From assembly GCA_011390855.1 (NCBI GenBank), contig JAABRN010000451.1, forward strand, positions 1-9,516: a stretch of 9,516 bases of DNA, read 5' to 3'. How positions within the stretch are numbered: the stretch's first letter is position 1; each line of letters begins with the position of its first letter. The notes under the pieces are model-generated. The model did not search any database. It was not told the DNA's origin and saw only the letters and a list, made by a program, of their open reading frames with translations. This DNA is from Hydrogenophaga sp. (GTDB lineage Bacteria; Pseudomonadota; Gammaproteobacteria; Burkholderiales; Burkholderiaceae_C). This document shows positions 5,899 through 9,516 of this stretch, piece by piece. A program made the translations under genes and the position numbers.

Positions 5899-6840
5899 AT
5901 GGCAGAACTGACCATTGCATTTGTTGACTTGACCGGTAGCGTATCGGTGTTTGAAACGCTGGGAAACGAACGCGCCACCCAGGCCGTGACCAAGCTTACG
6001 CAATGGATAGGCTCGGTAGGCATCGACAATGGCGGCAAGGTAGTGAAGATGCTGGGCGACGGCGTGTTGCTCTCGTTTTCCAACAACCGGATGGCGGTCG
6101 AGACCATGACCCAGATTCAGCAGGAGCACGCCCTGCGCGTGGCGCAATGGCCCAATCGGCTCAAGCTCCTGATGCAGGTGGGCATGGCGCGTGGACAGGT
6201 CGTTCAGGTGGACGGCGATTGTTTTGGTGACGCAGTCAATGTGGCATCCCGATTGAGCGATCTTGCGGGGCCCGAACAGATCCTGGCCACCGACACCGTG
6301 ATTCGGAAACTGGGTGCTCGCCACGGTGTGAGAAGCCGCAGTCTGGGCCCGATGCGCATCAAGGGCAGGGCGGAGCCGTGCGAAGTCTTTCGTATCGAAT
6401 GGCAGTCGGAAATGCTTTCCGAGTTCCTTACGCTGCCTGCGGATCTGCTTGCCCTGAACACGTCCAGGGAATCGATCTATGGCGGTATCGAGCTGGGTTG
6501 GCTCGATACCAGTCGGTCTTTCAGCCTGACCGATCTGCCGGTGAAAATCGGTCGTGTGCCTGAAGCGGACTTTGTGGTCAATGATCCGAGGGTCTCAAGG
6601 CTGCACGCGAGCATCGACATCCGCTCCGGCAACTATGTGCTCGAAGACATCAGCAGCTACGGGACCTGGGTCCGATTTGCCGGAGCCGACAACCCCATTT
6701 CGCTCCGCCGCCAGGAATGCTTGCTGCACAGCGATGGAGAAATTGCACTGGGCGCCCCGTTCACCGATTTCAGCGGGCCGAACGTGACCTTCAAGCTGGT
6801 TGACGGGCAGATGATCCTGGGTCGAGGTGTGCGCTCTTGA
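5899..6840 (+). CDS. Class III adenylate cyclase with C-terminal FHA domain
   Basis: A 313-residue cytoplasmic protein. Residues 1-165 form a class III nucleotide cyclase domain that makes a cyclic nucleotide from an NTP. Metal-binding Asp10 (FVDLTGS) and Asp54 (KMLGDGVLLSF) are present. So are the adenine-selecting pair Lys50 and Asp107 (DCFGDAVNVASR) and transition-state residues Asn114 and Arg118, so ATP is the likely substrate and cAMP the product. Residues about 198-300 form an FHA domain, normally a phosphothreonine reader. It has VKIGRVPEADFVV at 215-227 (Gly218, Arg219) and VSRLHASI at 232-239 (Ser233, His236), but the usual Asn-Gly-Thr turn is Tyr-Gly-Thr (254-256). There is no membrane span or sensor domain. 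The ATG at 5899 lies directly before the catalytic strand and has no clear Shine-Dalgarno sequence. A CRP-type palindrome overlaps the probable promoter. The stop converges on the EF-hand gene, 18 bases apart. Confidence 0.9.
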   Translation: MAELTIAFVDLTGSVSVFETLGNERATQAVTKLTQWIGSVGIDNGGKVVKMLGDGVLLSFSNNRMAVETMTQIQQEHALRVAQWPNRLKLLMQVGMARGQVVQVDGDCFGDAVNVASRLSDLAGPEQILATDTVIRKLGARHGVRSRSLGPMRIKGRAEPCEVFRIEWQSEMLSEFLTLPADLLALNTSRESIYGGIELGWLDTSRSFSLTDLPVKIGRVPEADFVVNDPRVSRLHASIDIRSGNYVLEDISSYGTWVRFAGADNPISLRRQECLLHSDGEIALGAPFTDFSGPNVTFKLVDGQMILGRGVRS

Positions 6841-6858
6841 GTGCAGGCGGCTGATGAA

Positions 6859-7602
6859 TCAGGCGACCGTGCTGGAGCCGCCGTTTTGCAGGCCGTTGAC
6901 AGATGTGTCACGCAGCTGGCTGAGCGCCAACTGCATCTGACCCGCCAGCTGGGCAATGAACTGATCAACTTCGCTGCTGCTGATCTGGCCATCACTGTTG
7001 CCGTCGAGGCCGGCCATGAGCGCCTTCAAAGGATCGCTCACTGGTGCGGTGGCAGTCTGGGTGGCCGCCGCTGGTGATCCTGTCGTTGGAGCGTACTGTG
7101 CGGTGGTGACGCTGGTGATGGTGGTGGTGGTGACCGTGGAGGCGGCGTCTGCGAGCTCTCCAGTGGTACCCACCGAGCCAGCCTGACCTGCAAATTCTGC
7201 TCGCGAAAGAATGCCATCGCCATCGACATCAAGCGCGTCAAACGCCGAAGTCGGCTTGGTATCGCCACCGCGTGCAGCCAGGAAATCCTGTGTGTTCTCG
7301 GGCGCGGAGAATGCGGCGCGAATCATCTGTCCCAGCTCGCCGGCCGACAGTTCACCGTCACCGTCACCATCAAGACCTGCGAACATTTCGCTGTGGTCTT
7401 CCCCCATGTCAACGCCCAGTTTGGTGGTGAGCTGCTCCATGGCTGCCTGAAATTCGCTTTGTCCGACCGTACCGCTTCCATCGGTATCGATCTTCTTCAG
7501 CATCTTGTCTTGCAGATAGGTCGTCAGGGTGGACCCGAGCGACGCCAGGGCAGGGGACCACTGGCTGGCGGTTTTGGAGCCGATACCTTCGACGTTGCTC
7601 AT
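6859..7602 (-). CDS. Cytoplasmic protein with four EF-hand calcium-binding loops
   Basis: A 247-residue protein starting MSNVEGIGSK. Four canonical 12-residue EF-hand loops are visible: residues 39-50 (DTDGSGTVGQSE), 78-89 (DGDGDGELSAGE), 125-136 (DVDGDGILSRAE) and 200-211 (DGNSDGQISSSE). Each has acidic or polar residues at positions 1, 3 and 5, Gly at 6 and Glu at 12, so all four should bind Ca2+. The first three are fairly close together; a Thr/Ala-rich, low-complexity linker (about 146-190) separates the fourth. No signal peptide, lipobox or membrane segment is seen. The start at 7602 is chosen because AAAGGA lies six bases upstream; an earlier ATG at 7662 lacks this. The architecture recalls the EF-hand effector XopAW of Xanthomonas and related proteobacterial proteins, but a simple calcium buffer or sensor is equally possible. 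Its 3' end faces the cyclase gene. Confidence 0.85.
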   Translation of the reverse strand: MSNVEGIGSKTASQWSPALASLGSTLTTYLQDKMLKKIDTDGSGTVGQSEFQAAMEQLTTKLGVDMGEDHSEMFAGLDGDGDGELSAGELGQMIRAAFSAPENTQDFLAARGGDTKPTSAFDALDVDGDGILSRAEFAGQAGSVGTTGELADAASTVTTTTITSVTTAQYAPTTGSPAAATQTATAPVSDPLKALMAGLDGNSDGQISSSEVDQFIAQLAGQMQLALSQLRDTSVNGLQNGGSSTVA

Positions 7603-7608
7603 GGCAGA

Positions 7609-7614
7609 TCCTTT
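7609..7614 (-). promoter_or_regulatory. Ribosome binding site that sets the EF-hand gene start
   Basis: On the minus strand AAAGGA stands six bases before the ATG at 7602. It supports this start over the in-frame ATG at 7662, which would add 20 residues of unlike composition. Confidence 0.65.
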
Positions 7615-7712
7615 CAAATGGGGAACAACAAGCCCTTGTGGGCAGCCCATATGGTCTGACATTCAACAAAGCGGAAGCGGCACAACAACCGTGAAAGCAA
7701 CCCCCTTTTTTC

Positions 7713-7735
7713 CGCATTCGGTTTGCAGGAATGCG
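7713..7735 (-). terminator. Hairpin directly after the ABC ATPase gene
   Basis: CGCATTC (7713-7719) and GAATGCG (7729-7735) form a perfect seven-base stem with a nine-base loop, immediately after the ATPase stop codon at 7737-7739 on the minus strand. The transcript then reads GAAAAAAGGGGG, so there is no U-tract; it may protect or mark the operon's 3' end, not terminate by the intrinsic route. Confidence 0.4.
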
Positions 7736-7736
7736 A

Positions 7737-8537
7737 TTACTTGAGGTTGCCCGAGAGGAATCGTGCGAGCCGCTCGCTTTTCGGACGCGCCAACACCTCA
7801 GCAGGCACACCCTGTTCTTCGATGCACCCTTTGTGCAGAAAGATCAGGTGGCTGGAGACCTCGCGCGCAAAACCCATTTCGTGGGTGACTACCAACATGG
7901 TGCGGCCTTCCTCGGCGAGCAGCTTCATCACCCGCAGCACCTCGCCCACCAATTCCGGATCCAGTGCACTGGTGGGTTCGTCGAACAGCATCACCGCCGG
8001 TTCTACCGCCAGTGCACGGGCGATCGCCACACGCTGCTGCTGCCCGCCGCTCAGGTGTGCCGGATAGCGGTCTTCGACCTCCCGCAGACCCACGCGTTCC
8101 AGATACCCTCGTGCGGCGGTCACTGCCTGGTCGCGCGGTACCCCCAGCACGTTCACCGGTGCCTCGATGATGTTCTGCAGCACGGTCATGTGTGCCCACA
8201 GATTGAAATGCTGGAACACCATGGCCAGCTTGGTGCGCAAGCGCTGGAGCTGGGCCGCTTGCACCGCCTGCAACTCGCCATTTCGGTCGGCCTTGAGTTG
8301 AAGCTCTTCGCCAGACAACACGATTCGCCCTTGGTTGGGCTTCTCGAGCAGGTTGATGCAGCGCAAGAGCGTGCTCTTGCCCGATCCCGAGCTGCCAATC
8401 AGGCTGATGACATCTCCTGCGTTGGCCTGCAATGACACGCCTTTGAGCACTTCATTGCTTCCAAAGCGTTTGTGGATACCTTCCACCTTCAACAAACAGG
8501 CTGAGGGGGTGCTGACAGCTTCGTTGGTGGAGTTCAT
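7737..8537 (-). CDS. Polar amino acid ABC transporter ATP-binding protein (HisP/AotP type)
   Basis: From the ATG at 8537 the product has 266 residues, the usual size for polar amino acid importer ATPases. It hydrolyses ATP on the inner face of the membrane to drive uptake through a HisQM-like permease pair. All motifs are intact: Walker [10 protein letters not shown] at 48-56, Q-loop Gln109 in VFQHFNLW, signature LSGGQQQR at 162-169, Walker B VMLFDEP at 182-188 with catalytic Glu187, the D-loop SALD and switch His219. It is very similar to enteric HisP throughout, including [11 protein letters not shown] and [16 protein letters not shown]. The open frame extends to 8627, but that would overlap the preceding gene and add residues absent from HisP. 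The gene follows the AotO-like gene by 34 bases, so I infer a basic amino acid (arginine, ornithine, histidine) system like Pseudomonas aotJQMOP. The substrate cannot be proven because the binding-protein gene lies outside the window. Confidence 0.93.
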   Translation of the reverse strand: MNSTNEAVSTPSACLLKVEGIHKRFGSNEVLKGVSLQANAGDVISLIGSSGSGKSTLLRCINLLEKPNQGRIVLSGEELQLKADRNGELQAVQAAQLQRLRTKLAMVFQHFNLWAHMTVLQNIIEAPVNVLGVPRDQAVTAARGYLERVGLREVEDRYPAHLSGGQQQRVAIARALAVEPAVMLFDEPTSALDPELVGEVLRVMKLLAEEGRTMLVVTHEMGFAREVSSHLIFLHKGCIEEQGVPAEVLARPKSERLARFLSGNLK

Positions 8538-8571
8538 GGTCTTCTTGTTTCGTCTTGAAAAAGCTTGCCCA

Positions 8572-9516
8572 TCAGGCCCCGAGCAGATCACCTGTTCGAA
8601 ACGGGCGCTCGCCAGCGATCTTGCCAATCTCGCCGCCAGCCATCACGTAGCGCTCCCTGATCACGGCATACAGAACCCCGGCCACTGCGGCCTTGACTTC
8701 ATGCACGCAGGCATCGACTGCCGTTGTCGGGTCGATCACTTCGGCAATCACCTCTCCCTCCACAACCGATTGACCCGGTTTGACAAGATAGACGAGCACG
8801 CCAGGCCTCGATGAGCGCAGCGTTTGCGAACCCGCCAGGGGCGTGGCCCTGCAGGCAAGTGGGGGCAATGCTGGTGCTGTTTGCTCAGCAGGCAGAAGAA
8901 CCGCTGCGTGTTCCAGAAAGGCCATGATGGCCCGCGCATCCTTCAACGCAAGCGGGTGTGACACATCGCCTTCACCGCGCAGTTCCACTGTGGTGCTGGC
9001 GCAAGCTTGCGGCAATGGAATGTCCAGGCCCGCGGCCTTCAGGCGCTCATCAAGTTGCCACCAGACGCCTGAAAGCCGTTCATCAAATGGGCCACCACCA
9101 GAGTCCTTGGCCAGCAGTACGGCTCTGCAGTCCAGCAGGCGTGCCAATGGTTCAAGCACCGGCCAGCAGGTGTCTTCGCAATACATGTGCAGGACCGACT
9201 CGCAGTCGCAATGCAGATCCAGAACCACATCGGCGTCATGAGAGAGCAACATCAAATGGCGGCGCAGGCTTTCCAGCTCGGTGGCGGGCTGCCATTGTTC
9301 GAGCCACGCACCCATGGCCGACCGCACCTCAGCAACGTTGGCGTCCGCATCGGAACCCACCCGCGTCTTCAGCGCCGGCCAGACAGCCTCGGTCAAGTCG
9401 GGGTAGTGCCTGTTGAAGTTCTCGGAGGTGCCGAATTCGAACCGCCCCTGGGCGTGGTGATCCATCCGCTGGGCCAAGCCGATGGGGTTGGCTGCTGGCA
9501 CCAGCACCACCTGACC
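8572..9516 (-). CDS. Succinylglutamate desuccinylase/aspartoacylase family protein, AotO-like (partial, 5' end outside window)
   Basis: The frame is open to the right edge; 314 residues are visible and the N-terminus with the first zinc motif (HGxE) is missing. Residue numbers here count from the edge. The segment [17 protein letters not shown] is typical of this zinc carboxypeptidase-like family, so the GTG at 9510 is internal. Other family marks are NFNR at 33-36, the second zinc ligand His102 in VLDLHCD and the probable catalytic Glu178 in TVELRGEG. Residues about 235-300 form a lipoyl/biotinyl-like barrel ([23 protein letters not shown]), common in this branch. Family members hydrolyse N-acyl amino acids. 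In Pseudomonas the related aotO sits inside the arginine/ornithine transport operon but its function is unclear; here too it precedes the transporter ATPase by 34 bases. I infer processing of an acylated amino acid brought in by the transporter. Confidence 0.88.
   Translation of the reverse strand, partial: GQVVLVPAANPIGLAQRMDHHAQGRFEFGTSENFNRHYPDLTEAVWPALKTRVGSDADANVAEVRSAMGAWLEQWQPATELESLRRHLMLLSHDADVVLDLHCDCESVLHMYCEDTCWPVLEPLARLLDCRAVLLAKDSGGGPFDERLSGVWWQLDERLKAAGLDIPLPQACASTTVELRGEGDVSHPLALKDARAIMAFLEHAAVLLPAEQTAPALPPLACRATPLAGSQTLRSSRPGVLVYLVKPGQSVVEGEVIAEVIDPTTAVDACVHEVKAAVAGVLYAVIRERYVMAGGEIGKIAGERPFRTGDLLGA

Noticed and set aside
6851..6862. Small hairpin CTGAT-GA-ATCAG between the convergent cyclase and EF-hand genes
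   Set aside because: The stem is only five base pairs with a two-base loop and no T-run; too weak to call a terminator.
7731..8435. 234-codon plus-strand frame across the ABC ATPase gene
   Set aside because: It is antisense to a complete HisP-type ATPase with all motifs intact; it is His/Gln-rich, as expected of such a shadow.
8538..8627. Longer start for the ABC ATPase at 8627
   Set aside because: It would overlap the end of the AotO-like gene by more than 50 bases and add 30 residues absent from HisP-type proteins.
1..9516. Search for tRNA, rRNA, CRISPR arrays, insertion sequences, integrases or toxin-antitoxin pairs
   Set aside because: No cloverleaf, no regularly spaced repeats, no transposase or integrase motifs and no recognised toxin or antitoxin were seen on either strand.

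Overview
The window looks like chromosomal DNA from a high-GC betaproteobacterium, most likely order Burkholderiales, family Comamonadaceae. I infer this from the protein families and gene neighbours, not from a database search. Genes are densely packed. I see no rRNA, tRNA, CRISPR array, insertion sequence or phage gene. Two stretches longer than 300 bases have no confident gene: 1653-2045 and 5503-5898.

Layout from left to right. Positions 1-583 (minus) hold the start of a RibD-type reductase-domain protein that runs off the left edge. Positions 699-1652 (minus) encode a roughly ten-segment membrane protein of unknown role, followed by two hairpins. A divergent gap precedes a rightward run of three genes: a PaiB-type FMN-binding regulator (2046-2660), a fusion of tRNA adenosine deaminase TadA to a complete haloalkane-dehalogenase domain resembling DhlA (2736-4163), and an LD-carboxypeptidase of family S66 (4201-5142). 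A 110-residue protein of unknown function (5170-5502, minus) converges on the carboxypeptidase.

The second divergent gap leads to a class III adenylate cyclase fused to an FHA domain (5899-6840). Immediately in front of its start codon is a perfect CRP-type palindrome, TGTGA-N6-TCACA, whose spacer contains a candidate extended -10 promoter element. This suggests that cAMP may control its own synthesis. A four-EF-hand protein without a signal peptide (6861 region to 7602, minus) converges on the cyclase. The right end carries the last part of a polar amino acid ABC transport operon on the minus strand: a HisP/AotP-type ATPase (7737-8537) preceded by an AotO-like deacylase of the succinylglutamate desuccinylase/aspartoacylase family (8572 to the right edge, partial). 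This order matches the aotJQMOP arrangement known from Pseudomonas.

The two observations most worth following up are the TadA-dehalogenase fusion, with every known DhlA catalytic residue in place and a possible internal TTG start exactly at the domain boundary, and the CRP-like operator placed over the probable promoter of a cyclase gene. I do not see a clear multi-gene system of a new type.
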